DNA from: Nitrospirota bacterium
Lineage (GTDB): Bacteria; Nitrospirota; Nitrospiria; Nitrospirales; UBA8639
NCBI GenBank assembly: GCA_011088105.1
Contig: JAALKI010000015.1
Span: forward strand, 1 to 63,300
Length of the DNA stretch: 63,300 nucleotides
Direction: 5' to 3'
The position numbers were made by a program, and so were the translations under genes. Below are positions 42,960-52,098 of the stretch, one piece after another (positions within the stretch are counted from its first letter, which is position 1; every line of letters starts with the position of its first letter). The notes under the pieces are model-generated. The model saw only the letters and a list, made by a program, of their open reading frames with translations. It made no database searches and was not told the DNA's origin.

Positions 42960-44606
42960 ATGGCAAAACAGCTCTTGTATAGTGATGCAGCGAGGGCCGC
43001 CATTTTAAAAGGCGTCAATCAATTATCCGATGCGGTGAAAGCCACGCTCGGCCCCAAAGGCCGAAATGCGATTCTCGATAAAAAGTTCGGTGCACCCACG
43101 ATTACCAAAGATGGAGTCACTGTTGCTAAAGAAATTGAGTTGAAAAATCCTTATGAAAACATGGGTGCGCAATTGGTGCGAGAGGTTGCCAGCAAAACCA
43201 GTGATGTGGCTGGTGACGGCACCACCACAGCTACTGTTTTGGCTCAAGCAATCTACCGAGAAGGTGTTAGGCATCTGAGCGCTGGTTCGAACCCAATGGA
43301 ATTGAAACGTGGGATCGATAAAGCTGTGGAAGTTGCTACGGAAGAATTGAAGAAGCTGAGCAAACCCTGCCAGTCAAAAAAGGAAATTGGGCAAATCGGC
43401 TCTATTTCCGCTAACAACGACAGCACCATTGGTGATCTGATTGCTGAGGCAATGGATAAGGTTGGCAAAGACGGTGTGATCACGGTAGAAGAAGCCAAGT
43501 CAATGAGCACTTCCTTAGATGTTGTCGAAGGGATGCAGTTTGATCGCGGCTATCTTTCGCCATACTTTGTGACCAATGCCGAGCGAATGGAAGCTTCCTT
43601 GGAAGATCCATTTATTTTGATTAATGAAAAGAAAGTCAGTGCCATGAAGGACCTTCTTCCCATCCTCGAGCAAGTGGCGAAAATGGGAAAACCATTAGTC
43701 ATTATTGCCGAAGATGTTGAGGGAGAGGCTTTGGCCACTCTCGTGGTGAATAAATTGCGTGGAACGCTTAATGTATCGGCAGTCAAAGCTCCTGGTTTTG
43801 GTGACAGACGAAAGGCGATGTTGGAAGATATTGCCACATTAACCGGTGGTCAAGTTATTGCCGAAGAAGTTGGCTTAAAGTTGGAAAACGTTAAATTAAC
43901 CGACCTGGGCCGAGCCAAGCGCGTAACGATTGATAAAGACAATACGACAGTTGTTGAAGGTGCCGGAGATCCAAAGCGAATCGAAGGTCGCGTGAAGCAA
44001 ATTAAAGCGCAAATTGAAGAAACGACCTCAGATTATGATCGTGAAAAGCTTCAAGAACGACTCGCAAAAATTGTGGGTGGTGTCGCAGTCATCAATGTCG
44101 GTGCTGCAACTGAAACTGAAATGAAAGAGAAGAAAGCTCGCGTAGAAGATGCCCTTCATGCTACAAAAGCTGCTGTGGAAGAAGGCATTGTCCCTGGCGG
44201 CGGCGTCGCGCTTCTTCGTTGCCTTCCAGCCCTGGAAGCGATGAAATTGGCGGGAGATCAACAGTTTGGGGTCAACATTGTCCGAAGAGCCTGTGAAGAG
44301 CCTCTGCGGTTGATCTCTGAAAACGCTGGAGTTGAAGGATCCATTGTTGTCAATAAAGTCCGTAATGATTCAAATACCCAAGGGTACAATGCGGCAACAG
44401 ATGAATACGTTGATATGTTAGAAGCTGGTGTGATTGATCCCACCAAAGTCACACGGTGTGCTTTGCAGAATGCTGCAAGTGTCTCAGGATTAATGTTGAC
44501 AACAGAAGTCACCATTACTGATCTTCCTGAAGAAAAGAAAGATGCCCCAATGGGTGGTGGCCATGATCACATGGGTGGCATGGGTGGTATGGGCGGTATG
44601 ATGTAA
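42960..44606 (+). CDS. groEL: Chaperonin GroEL
   Basis: GroEL is the 14-mer ATP-dependent folding chamber. The 548 residues match the family from [20 protein letters not shown] through [11 protein letters not shown] and the C-terminal GGM tail ([14 protein letters not shown]). The nucleotide-binding GPKGRNAIL and DGTTTATV loops are intact. A strong AGGGAGGA precedes the ATG. It ends just before a perfect 16-bp hairpin. Confidence 0.98.
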   Translation: MAKQLLYSDAARAAILKGVNQLSDAVKATLGPKGRNAILDKKFGAPTITKDGVTVAKEIELKNPYENMGAQLVREVASKTSDVAGDGTTTATVLAQAIYREGVRHLSAGSNPMELKRGIDKAVEVATEELKKLSKPCQSKKEIGQIGSISANNDSTIGDLIAEAMDKVGKDGVITVEEAKSMSTSLDVVEGMQFDRGYLSPYFVTNAERMEASLEDPFILINEKKVSAMKDLLPILEQVAKMGKPLVIIAEDVEGEALATLVVNKLRGTLNVSAVKAPGFGDRRKAMLEDIATLTGGQVIAEEVGLKLENVKLTDLGRAKRVTIDKDNTTVVEGAGDPKRIEGRVKQIKAQIEETTSDYDREKLQERLAKIVGGVAVINVGAATETEMKEKKARVEDALHATKAAVEEGIVPGGGVALLRCLPALEAMKLAGDQQFGVNIVRRACEEPLRLISENAGVEGSIVVNKVRNDSNTQGYNAATDEYVDMLEAGVIDPTKVTRCALQNAASVSGLMLTTEVTITDLPEEKKDAPMGGGHDHMGGMGGMGGMM

Positions 44607-44635
44607 GTTTTTCTTGCATTGCTGCTTATAAATCG

Positions 44636-44673
44636 CAACGGCCTGTTGAGTATACTCACTCAACAGGCCGTTG
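44636..44673. terminator. Bidirectional hairpin between groEL and the large-protein cluster
   Basis: CAACGGCCTGTTGAGT and ACTCAACAGGCCGTTG form a perfect 16-bp stem with a 6-base loop. It lies between the convergent stops of groEL (44606) and the 602-residue gene (44723). No T-run follows on either strand, so termination may rely on the stem alone or on Rho. Position and symmetry suit a shared terminator. Confidence 0.6.
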
Positions 44674-44722
44674 CTGTATATGACACTTTAATCCCTAGGT
44701 CTAATGTGTCACTGTTATCTCA

Positions 44723-46531
44723 CTATGATTTTTGATCAAGAAAATCAAATTTTAGGCCACTTGATTTTTCACCGCGGCCGTTTGTTTTTTCTCGCCCTAA
44801 CCACACGACAATGCTTCCATCATGCCAACGAGTTCTCTTCCACTTGGTGTTGATAATTGCTCCAGAGCGGGGGATTTCTTCTTCGTAAACATAGTATGGA
44901 GTATTAAAGTCTCCTTCTTTAAGAATTGACGTATGCGGTCGTATTCGACGCGGTGCAAAACCAGGGACGATACGCGGCATGGCTGCACGCTGCAATTGGA
45001 TGTCTCGACTCGTGGATTCCGTCGTTTCTTTTTTAACGGGAATAAACGGGATCCAGTTCTCCGGGACCGTGCTGGCAAGCATGTATTTGACGTCGGCTTC
45101 GTTTTCAATGGAATCGCGTTCTTCTTCTTGAGGTGCGAGAGATTGCATGAGGCGCTTGACTCGTTGAGCATGCTCGAAACCGTCAGTGCCACCTCTGACT
45201 CCATCAGAGATAGTATTTTCAATGGCCCAGACCATATTAGCCATCTCATCCCTGATCAACACCACTTTTTCAATAGGCTGGCTTTGCTGAACTCGAGTCA
45301 CGACCGGAGGCACGAACAGCCAGGAATCATTCTGATGTCCCTGATCAAACGAAAGATCGTGTAATTGAAACAGTCCCCAGAATTCATCCCGTTTACGTTC
45401 ATGAACATGCGGAACGATTGTGCGCTGTCCAAAGATATCCGCCACGACTATTTCATTGATTTGAGCAAGACATCCCAATGGCAATTCCAGAGAAAAGCTC
45501 AACCAATCATTGCTATACAATAACCCGAATTGAGCAAAAATCATTTTTGCCGTATCGGTTGTAAAGGCTTGGATATTTCCTAGGTTGACGGTGCGGTCTT
45601 CGAGCTCCCAGAAACGCGCGCTGGGCATGCCCGGGTATGTGACAGCGGTGGGGATTACCTCGGTGGCTCCTGTCTGTATTTGTGATGGTGCCGCCTTCTT
45701 CGATGGAGAGGCCGAAGGCATGGATTGTGACTGATTGGCATAGTCCACACTATACCAATCTAGATGACCACCGTGGTATTCCTTGGCTTGTAAGACCTTC
45801 GGTTGTCCGCCTACCGAGGGTGTGGTGCACGCGAATTGATATTCCAGGTGCGAGGGATGCCATGCTCGCTTGTCCATGTCTCGTTGCCCATACACTCGCT
45901 CAAACCAACGGATGAACTTCAACCCCACGCGGTCGACCTCATCATCTCTCTGAGCAAGAAAGTCCGAGGCGAAATGGTTATCACTTTCCTTCAAGTACAA
46001 GTAAAGAAATCCACCATCAATCATGCGACCATGTGCCACAGCCTGAATCATTTGGGAGAAGGATTCTTTACAGATGAGCTGAGCATTCTCGTATCGCTCT
46101 TGAGGATCAAGATCCCTGGGAGCGCGAAAATGGAGAAGCGTATTGGCCTTGAATCCCTCGATCACTGTCTCCACCTGCTCGAGAGGGATACGATGTCTCA
46201 GCAACCGCAGCCAATGTCGGCCCATCTCCAACCGTAGATTCAAATCCAATGTCGTCCGCTCTTTTTCCACGTTGGCTTCCAAGGGAACGTGAGAGTCGTA
46301 CGCTTCTGGTTTGTTTGCCCCCAGGACTAGCGTATCCAAATAGGCCAGGCGATACCTCGCCTTTACAGAAATGATGGACCCCGCGTCTTGCCCAAGCAAT
46401 TCACCGAACTGCCACTGCCGAGTGAGCATCCATAACGGATCTCTGATTTCACTCCGCAATGCCCTGTCGATTTCCAGGCTACGTGGTCGGGCTTCAATTC
46501 GATTCCAAATAGTGGCAGAGGGATTGTTCAT
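44723..46531 (-). CDS. Large uncharacterised protein of the right-end cluster (602 aa)
   Basis: I do not recognise a named domain. The N-terminus (residues 12-52) is densely conserved-looking: RIEARPRSLEIDRALR, then DPLWMLTRQWQFGE and QDAGS. From memory, the same start occurs in proteins that neighbour similarly large unknowns in other environmental bacteria. The rest is soluble, with no signal peptide or membrane segment and a basic, arginine-rich last third. The ATG overlaps the stop of the giant gene by ATGA, so the two are translationally coupled. It is the last gene of the cluster and ends before a bidirectional hairpin. The protein looks intact. Confidence 0.75.
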   Translation of the reverse strand: MNNPSATIWNRIEARPRSLEIDRALRSEIRDPLWMLTRQWQFGELLGQDAGSIISVKARYRLAYLDTLVLGANKPEAYDSHVPLEANVEKERTTLDLNLRLEMGRHWLRLLRHRIPLEQVETVIEGFKANTLLHFRAPRDLDPQERYENAQLICKESFSQMIQAVAHGRMIDGGFLYLYLKESDNHFASDFLAQRDDEVDRVGLKFIRWFERVYGQRDMDKRAWHPSHLEYQFACTTPSVGGQPKVLQAKEYHGGHLDWYSVDYANQSQSMPSASPSKKAAPSQIQTGATEVIPTAVTYPGMPSARFWELEDRTVNLGNIQAFTTDTAKMIFAQFGLLYSNDWLSFSLELPLGCLAQINEIVVADIFGQRTIVPHVHERKRDEFWGLFQLHDLSFDQGHQNDSWLFVPPVVTRVQQSQPIEKVVLIRDEMANMVWAIENTISDGVRGGTDGFEHAQRVKRLMQSLAPQEEERDSIENEADVKYMLASTVPENWIPFIPVKKETTESTSRDIQLQRAAMPRIVPGFAPRRIRPHTSILKEGDFNTPYYVYEEEIPRSGAIINTKWKRTRWHDGSIVVWLGREKTNGRGEKSSGLKFDFLDQKS

Positions 46532-47907
46532 GGGTTCTTCTCCACAGGAGCTTTGATATTCTTAGCAAAATCCACCACGGGATACAGGTCCTGATCATTG
46601 ATGGGGCCGGCAATTACTGGGAGGAAATGAGCCAAAGGACTGTTCTTGATGAGTTCTGGATCCACGGCCCGTTTTTTGGCTAGATCCATGGTCTCACGAA
46701 TGGTTGCCATGAGATCTTCCCATTGCCAATGACCGGTCTCTTGCGGGCTTACCGTCAATAGTAAAACTTGCGGCGCTTCGGAATTAGGCTGATTGTAATT
46801 AAAGGCTACTCCTGTTTTGGCTTGTTTATCCGGTAAGAATTCCTGCCATTCATCGATAACCATTCCTACATAGGAATGTGCTGAGGTCAACGGCCCCGTT
46901 AGTTCCAAGGCCAAGGAAAGGGTATCGCCATTCGTGAGTTCTTCTCCCGGGAGATGACAGGCAATCCACGGAGACTCTCCATGCGGCAACTGCATAATGC
47001 GCAGCATCTTTCCCTGGTCCTTGACGTTAAACGCCTCCCGTAATACGGCCAGTTCGTTATAGCGGTTGACCTGTGAACGGACGAGAGCAACTCCTTGCAA
47101 CCATTCTTCTTTAGCAAACTCTTGGTCTTCGCCAAGAAGAGTTTCTCGGTCCGCAGCGCTATTCAGCACGGAAGCATTGAGCAGGGTGAACCCTGGAAAA
47201 ATTTTGAATGAACGACCAAACACGAGCTGAACAAGTTCAACCAGCGCCTCCCATTTTTCTCGAGGGTTCGTCTCATTGGATACGTGTTGCAGGTTCGAGC
47301 GAGCCGCCGCTATTTTCTTATGCAGCAGCGCAATCACCTCGTTGGCCTGAAAGCGGAGCTCCGTGATGGTCTCGGGAGTGCATTGACGATCGAGCTTGGG
47401 CACGGCCTCGGACAGGCCATATGCTGCAATCTCCAGCAACGCGTGATACAGTTCGTCATATCCCTGTTCAGGCTGGACTTGTTCCTGCCCCATTCTCTCG
47501 TAAGCCTGTTGCAGTTTTGCGGTTACGGCCTCGAGCGATTCCTCGCCGCTTTCCTCCAGAAGCCGTGTGACTTCATCATAGATGTCAGTGATATGGATTT
47601 GGCCCAGTTGGATTGCTTGGGATGCCTCAGACTGGACCATGACATCCTCCGGCAGCATGGGCCGTGCCGACTGTAACAGCGTGGAGAGTGTGCGCAGGAG
47701 CGGCAACAATTCTACGAGACAGTATTGACCGTCGGCGAACCCTGTTTTGTCATGGAAATCGAGACTGAGAGCCGATTTGGTGCCATGCGCGGTCTCTTTC
47801 CTGATTTGCTCTTTGACCCGAAGACACAACTCGTTCTCCTGGGAGAGCCCATCTTTCTTTTCGATCATGACCAGTAAGTCGATGGGTTGAAAATCAGCTT
47901 GAGACAA
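46528..47907 (-). CDS. C-terminal fragment of the giant cluster protein (459 aa as written)
   Basis: The open frame downstream of the TAG begins at 48036; the first usable start is a TTG at 47907, with no ribosome-binding site. The sequence QADFQPIDLLVMI, and later the NRYNELAVLREAF and YVGMVIDEWQEFLPD stretches, suggest a folded C-terminal domain. It has no recognised function. Its stop overlaps the ATG of the 602-residue gene. Independent translation is doubtful; it most likely belongs to the upstream frame. Confidence 0.55.
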   Translation of the reverse strand: MSQADFQPIDLLVMIEKKDGLSQENELCLRVKEQIRKETAHGTKSALSLDFHDKTGFADGQYCLVELLPLLRTLSTLLQSARPMLPEDVMVQSEASQAIQLGQIHITDIYDEVTRLLEESGEESLEAVTAKLQQAYERMGQEQVQPEQGYDELYHALLEIAAYGLSEAVPKLDRQCTPETITELRFQANEVIALLHKKIAAARSNLQHVSNETNPREKWEALVELVQLVFGRSFKIFPGFTLLNASVLNSAADRETLLGEDQEFAKEEWLQGVALVRSQVNRYNELAVLREAFNVKDQGKMLRIMQLPHGESPWIACHLPGEELTNGDTLSLALELTGPLTSAHSYVGMVIDEWQEFLPDKQAKTGVAFNYNQPNSEAPQVLLLTVSPQETGHWQWEDLMATIRETMDLAKKRAVDPELIKNSPLAHFLPVIAGPINDQDLYPVVDFAKNIKAPVEKNP

Positions 47908-48036
47908 TGGCCAGGTAAGTCGTTGCTCGTCGGATAGCCATACGGTGACAGCGATCCGCGATGGATCAGGCAGCTGCCGACTCAGCCATTGGTTGAGTGG
48001 AGCATTGAGCCGCGATCGTGGGGTGGCAGCTGTGTT

Positions 48037-51000
48037 CTACGCCATGGGGCTCGTTGGACTGCCATCCATGGCTAGCCCGACTCGTTGCCAATAGATAAAC
48101 CCTCTTTGCGGGGTGGCGACGACTTCTGGCTTATCAATGGTGCCTCCGTCATTCAGTGCGCGTAAGGCTGCGGCCGACCGTTCCGCATTGCCCTGAGCCA
48201 TTTGATAGACGCTCTCCGCCATGAGCAGGTCGCTCAAGGCATCCAGGGTCTCCTCCAGGCGTCGAAGTTCTTGATCCAAGATGGCACGATGCGCGGACAG
48301 ACAGTCATTCAAAATACCTGTTGACCAATGGGTCTTGCCGGTATGCTGTTGAAATGTATTCAGCAATGCTCGGCCATCCACGACCGTAAACACCATGTTG
48401 TCTCCCTCGTCCCCGTCGTCTTGACTTTGGGTTTCGATGGGAAATCGTCTGCGTAACTCAAGCAAATATCCGGCCACCCGTGAAACAAACCCAGTATCAA
48501 GAGGGGTTTTCTCGGCATAGGCGTGGAGTGCTCTTTCAAATTGGTATCCCAGGAGTGCGCCAAGCTCCTGGCCCTGTCGGATGCCGTCGAGATAATACAA
48601 AGCTTCTCGCACACGTCGTGAACTCAGATTGATTGCTAAGGGGTCAGTCGCGGTCGGGTCTGGATCCGTCGCATTATATGTAGCGTAGCCTGCACGCAGA
48701 ATTGCGGCGGCATTGGCATGGATTAAGGATGGCGCATGGAGAAAGCCTTCCCCTGTGTCATCAACTCGTGGCTGCGGGATAATGCGATGGCTGTGAGGAT
48801 CTTCTCTCAACCCCGTGTCAGGCTCGCTGCCCAGGTACACAAAACCATGTTTAAGAATCTGCTCGACATCATGCCCCTCGGCATCGAGGGCTGTTACGTC
48901 TAACACCGGCACAGTGATGTCATCGAGCGAGGAAGTCACTTCGTTCCAATTGACTAATTCAGGCTCTGTGACTTCTTGAACCATCAGACCAGGCAGATGG
49001 CTGGGCCGGAGATCTTCCAGATAGCCGAAGGCTCCCAAAAAGATGCCGTGTGGATTTCGCGTTCGTTGTTGGGCCAGACGTTGATGAAGAAGTCCCAGTA
49101 TCCAGGTGTCTAGTCGATAATTACAGAGATCGAGGTGCTCGACCAACACCCGCTCTAGACGTGCCGTAGGCAAGTCTTTGATAACGGACAAGGCTGCATG
49201 CATCTTAGCCAAATCCTGTACGGCTTCGGTTGAATCACTGGCTTGAAGTTGATCGTTGATGAATTCGAGTATAGTCTTTGTGCCAGTGACCTGTTCGAAT
49301 CGTTGACTCAGAAGGTTCCACTTGTTGGGCTCGACTGTTGCCAACGTGGTCGTGATCGCTTGGAATTCTGAATCAACCGCAGCTTGGATAGCTTCCTCAA
49401 CATCTTTCACAAAATCTAGCATTGTGATTTCAAGGTGATCGGAGGCTGGCTCAGGAATCACGCGCTGCCGCAGTTTTTTGACAGCTTCCTGTACAGTCTC
49501 CGCGATATAGTTGGTGGCTTTGAAACAATCAAAGGCATTAACCACGGCTTGTTCAAATCTTGTGATTGCTGCTGCATCACCACTTCCCTCATCAAGAAGC
49601 TGTTGATACAATCGTCGTAATTTATCCAACACGCTGTGTTGCCATTTCAGTTGTATAGCTGTTTGGAGAACGTATTTGTGATTCTCGCCTAATGCTCCAT
49701 GTTCCTCTCGTTCCTGATCCATATCCGTGACAGGACTAACCAGCCCGGCTTGTTTGAGCAACGCGATCGCGGTATTGATATAGGTGCGTGTCACGGCATG
49801 TCGAAGGAGCAGGTACAGAAGCGGCAAGCCATCATTTGGCTGAAGAGGGAGCGTTTCTGGTTTTAATTCCTGAAGCAAATCAGCCTGAACCAGCCAATCC
49901 AGGTAATGCTGCTCGGAGTCGGGAAATTTCTTGACTGTGCGTGTCTCGGAAAACGGCAACCCGTCGATCAGCGGGCCATTCAACGACCTGACGTCTTGTG
50001 AATACATCATGTCGAAGATCCGGGTGGCAGACTCAAACGGCCCAAACGATACCCCCATATCTTTCAACCCGTTCATGACTTGCCAGTATTGGTCATCCAT
50101 CTCCTTGTCTAGCTTCACGGGCATAACGTCGTCGGCAAAGAACGGGTCTACTAGGGTTCGCACATAGAACTCCACGGACGCAGCATGTAATCCCAATAGC
50201 TGAACCAGACGATCGGAAAACTGTTCACCTTGAATGAGAGAATCCCCGGCATGAATCACGTTCGGGACGAGGCGATGCCATTGGCTGTCTAAAGGCTTCA
50301 AGACGCGATGGAACAACGCACGAGCAAAGTCATGTTCCGACACGCCTGAGGGGTAATCCCAACGGGACAACGCCGTGGTCGGGACGATCCCGTAGGGTTG
50401 GTTGCCAACCCGAAAACAAGGCGTCAATCCTCTCCCGGTCACAAATTGCGCAAAAAACTCATGTGTCTGCTTGAGCGTATCTTCATCCAGCAACGGCGAC
50501 AAAAACTGACGCAGGAAATATCCCATGGTGGCCGGCCATAACACCTGGTTGAAGGCTATGGCTTCATGAATATCGAGCTGGTCGCTGTGCAGCATCCGTT
50601 GAAACAGGTCAACGTTCAGCCCAAGGGCTTTCGCCAAATACTCTCCATCCGGTCGGTGAGCAGCCTCATTTTCGGATGCAGAGATCAAAGATGCTCCCCA
50701 TCGCCGGTAGGCCGTGCGTTCCTGCTCTTCTTCCTGTTCATCGCCACGATGCTTCGCGATGTTGTTCGTCGGTGTTCCCTGCGGCAGAAATGCGCACCCT
50801 TCGAATTTATGTTGATGATTCAAGAACAGTTCTTCTAGCAACTCTTGACTCTGCTGTTGATCGGAAGAAAGTCTCAAACCCAATACCAGCAATTGATCGA
50901 ACCCTTCCATGAATTCCTTGTCTGAAAGAGGAATTCGTATACCCATACCCATCTGCTCAGCCGTTTCGAATTCATTGAGCCACCGAAGTTTTTCAGGAAG

Positions 51001-51585
51001 CTCCAGCACGTCCTCGGCTGTTGAAAATTCGTCCTGTTGAGGATCGAGCCCCAGCACAAGGCTGTGATCAACTGGATTGCCTTGGTATTCACGATAAATA
51101 TCCCCGGAGTAGAGCCGAACAACAAAACGATCAGGCAAGACTCGCGTATGTGGGGCCTGAGTCCACGGCGCGGCTTTCAACGCAATGTCGGGAAAGATCG
51201 GCGCTTGGGCATAATCAGTCTGCGCACTCAAAAAGTTTTCAGGCTGTGTGGTATGGATGATCCACTTGGCCCTTGCGGCCTTGAACGTCTCTTGCACATG
51301 TGTCCAAGCTTGCGACTGGCGATCCTGACGCTTAGCCTGTGCTTGTTCAGTCGCTGGAGATGCCACCTGACGGAACTCATGTTCAGTTTCCCATATCTCT
51401 ATCCAATAGGCGCGTCCGGCGTCCAATTCCGTTGGTAATAGGGCGGTTTCATGGCTGTGCACAAAGAAATCATCTGGAAATATCCTGACCCAGAGTTCTC
51501 GTGCATCGTTTTTTCTGGCCAACCAACGTCCCTTAGCAGACGTGAACGCACCACTTTGAATCTGGGATTCAATTGCGTTCGCCAC
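48037..51585 (-). CDS. Main fragment of the giant cluster protein (1182 aa as written)
   Basis: The frame starts at a GTG (51585) but is open upstream for about 45 more codons, with plausible sequence (FFVFDVSDLASRPPV, then ESPEGTHIPQLTRL). So the GTG is probably not the true start. It contains ELWVRIFPDDFFVHSHE, a motif that directly continues the MPIRVETRF region of the upstream fragment. It also has FRVGNQPYGIVPTTALSRWD in the middle and a helical last third. No catalytic motif is recognised. It ends at TAG in the run SPTSPMA, after which the same frame continues. Confidence 0.6.
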   Translation of the reverse strand: MANAIESQIQSGAFTSAKGRWLARKNDARELWVRIFPDDFFVHSHETALLPTELDAGRAYWIEIWETEHEFRQVASPATEQAQAKRQDRQSQAWTHVQETFKAARAKWIIHTTQPENFLSAQTDYAQAPIFPDIALKAAPWTQAPHTRVLPDRFVVRLYSGDIYREYQGNPVDHSLVLGLDPQQDEFSTAEDVLELPEKLRWLNEFETAEQMGMGIRIPLSDKEFMEGFDQLLVLGLRLSSDQQQSQELLEELFLNHQHKFEGCAFLPQGTPTNNIAKHRGDEQEEEQERTAYRRWGASLISASENEAAHRPDGEYLAKALGLNVDLFQRMLHSDQLDIHEAIAFNQVLWPATMGYFLRQFLSPLLDEDTLKQTHEFFAQFVTGRGLTPCFRVGNQPYGIVPTTALSRWDYPSGVSEHDFARALFHRVLKPLDSQWHRLVPNVIHAGDSLIQGEQFSDRLVQLLGLHAASVEFYVRTLVDPFFADDVMPVKLDKEMDDQYWQVMNGLKDMGVSFGPFESATRIFDMMYSQDVRSLNGPLIDGLPFSETRTVKKFPDSEQHYLDWLVQADLLQELKPETLPLQPNDGLPLLYLLLRHAVTRTYINTAIALLKQAGLVSPVTDMDQEREEHGALGENHKYVLQTAIQLKWQHSVLDKLRRLYQQLLDEGSGDAAAITRFEQAVVNAFDCFKATNYIAETVQEAVKKLRQRVIPEPASDHLEITMLDFVKDVEEAIQAAVDSEFQAITTTLATVEPNKWNLLSQRFEQVTGTKTILEFINDQLQASDSTEAVQDLAKMHAALSVIKDLPTARLERVLVEHLDLCNYRLDTWILGLLHQRLAQQRTRNPHGIFLGAFGYLEDLRPSHLPGLMVQEVTEPELVNWNEVTSSLDDITVPVLDVTALDAEGHDVEQILKHGFVYLGSEPDTGLREDPHSHRIIPQPRVDDTGEGFLHAPSLIHANAAAILRAGYATYNATDPDPTATDPLAINLSSRRVREALYYLDGIRQGQELGALLGYQFERALHAYAEKTPLDTGFVSRVAGYLLELRRRFPIETQSQDDGDEGDNMVFTVVDGRALLNTFQQHTGKTHWSTGILNDCLSAHRAILDQELRRLEETLDALSDLLMAESVYQMAQGNAERSAAALRALNDGGTIDKPEVVATPQRGFIYWQRVGLAMDGSPTSPMA

Positions 51586-51614
51586 CGATTGGTGACCATC
51601 GGCTTTTAACCTCG

Positions 51615-52076
51615 TTAACTGTGGAATGTGGGTGCCTTCGGGGCTTTCAGGCTCAGAGGCAACAGGAGGTCGAGACGCAAGATCCGAGACATCAAATACA
51701 AAGAACGATCGATTTTTCGCGCCACATGTTTGATGATCATGAATCGTGTTTCGACCCTGATCGGCATGAGTAAAAACGGGATGCCATCGTCCAGATGTTC
51801 AACCAGATCTTGGGGGATTCCTTCGTCATGAAAGGCATGTACGGCAGCCGAAAGCTCCACTTCCACTTGCTGGAGCATGTGCATCGCATCCTGGATTTCC
51901 TGTCCTAGACGGGCCTGTTCCTGAATGAGCGGAGCCATGGTTGTAGGTGTGGCCCCCTCGAGCTGATCGAGAATTATGTACAGTCGTTGTTGCAGCTTAT
52001 AGTGATGGTCGCGTAAACCTCTCTGCTTACCTCGTAACTGTTGGACCGTCTCGCGGTGTTGAATAAAATTATTCAT
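51615..52076 (-). CDS. N-terminal fragment of the giant cluster protein
   Basis: This frame encodes 153 residues from the ATG at 52076 (a TTG lies three codons upstream). It is a long coiled-coil-like helix (LRGKQRGLRDHHYKLQQRL, then EQARLGQEIQDAMHMLQQ) followed by DDGIPFLLMPIRVETRF. After the A5 run at 51713-51717 the frame turns into an unlikely leucine-rich tail and stops at 51615. It begins 22 bp after the 941-residue gene. If no frameshift correction occurs, a short helical protein would be made. Confidence 0.55.
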   Translation of the reverse strand: MNNFIQHRETVQQLRGKQRGLRDHHYKLQQRLYIILDQLEGATPTTMAPLIQEQARLGQEIQDAMHMLQQVEVELSAAVHAFHDEGIPQDLVEHLDDGIPFLLMPIRVETRFMIIKHVARKIDRSLYLMSRILRLDLLLPLSLKAPKAPTFHS

Positions 52077-52098
52077 CGTGCTCAAGTTCGTTTTATGG

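Larger units (their letters stand above)
46528..52076 (-). pseudogene. Giant cluster gene broken by a frameshift and an in-frame TAG
   Basis: Three reading pieces line up as one gene of about 1850 codons. Piece 1 (from 52076) reads to a conserved-looking MPIRVETRFM, then soon runs to a TAA. Dropping back one base at an A5 run (51713-51717) gives instead ARKNRSFFVFDVSDL, which is open through to piece 2. Piece 2 ends at a TAG (48037-48039), but the same frame continues for 43 codons and joins piece 3 (NTAATPRSRLNAPLNQWLSR, then LTWPLSQADFQPIDLL). A one-base deletion and a C-to-T change (CAG to TAG) would explain everything. The reconstructed protein is soluble, without signal peptide; its function is unknown. 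Neighbours on both sides are intact, which makes this gene the broken member of the cluster as sequenced. Confidence 0.7.

Noticed and set aside
48037-48039. Programmed readthrough signal at the TAG
   Set aside because: The bases after the TAG do not match a known readthrough context, so a mutation or base error is simpler.
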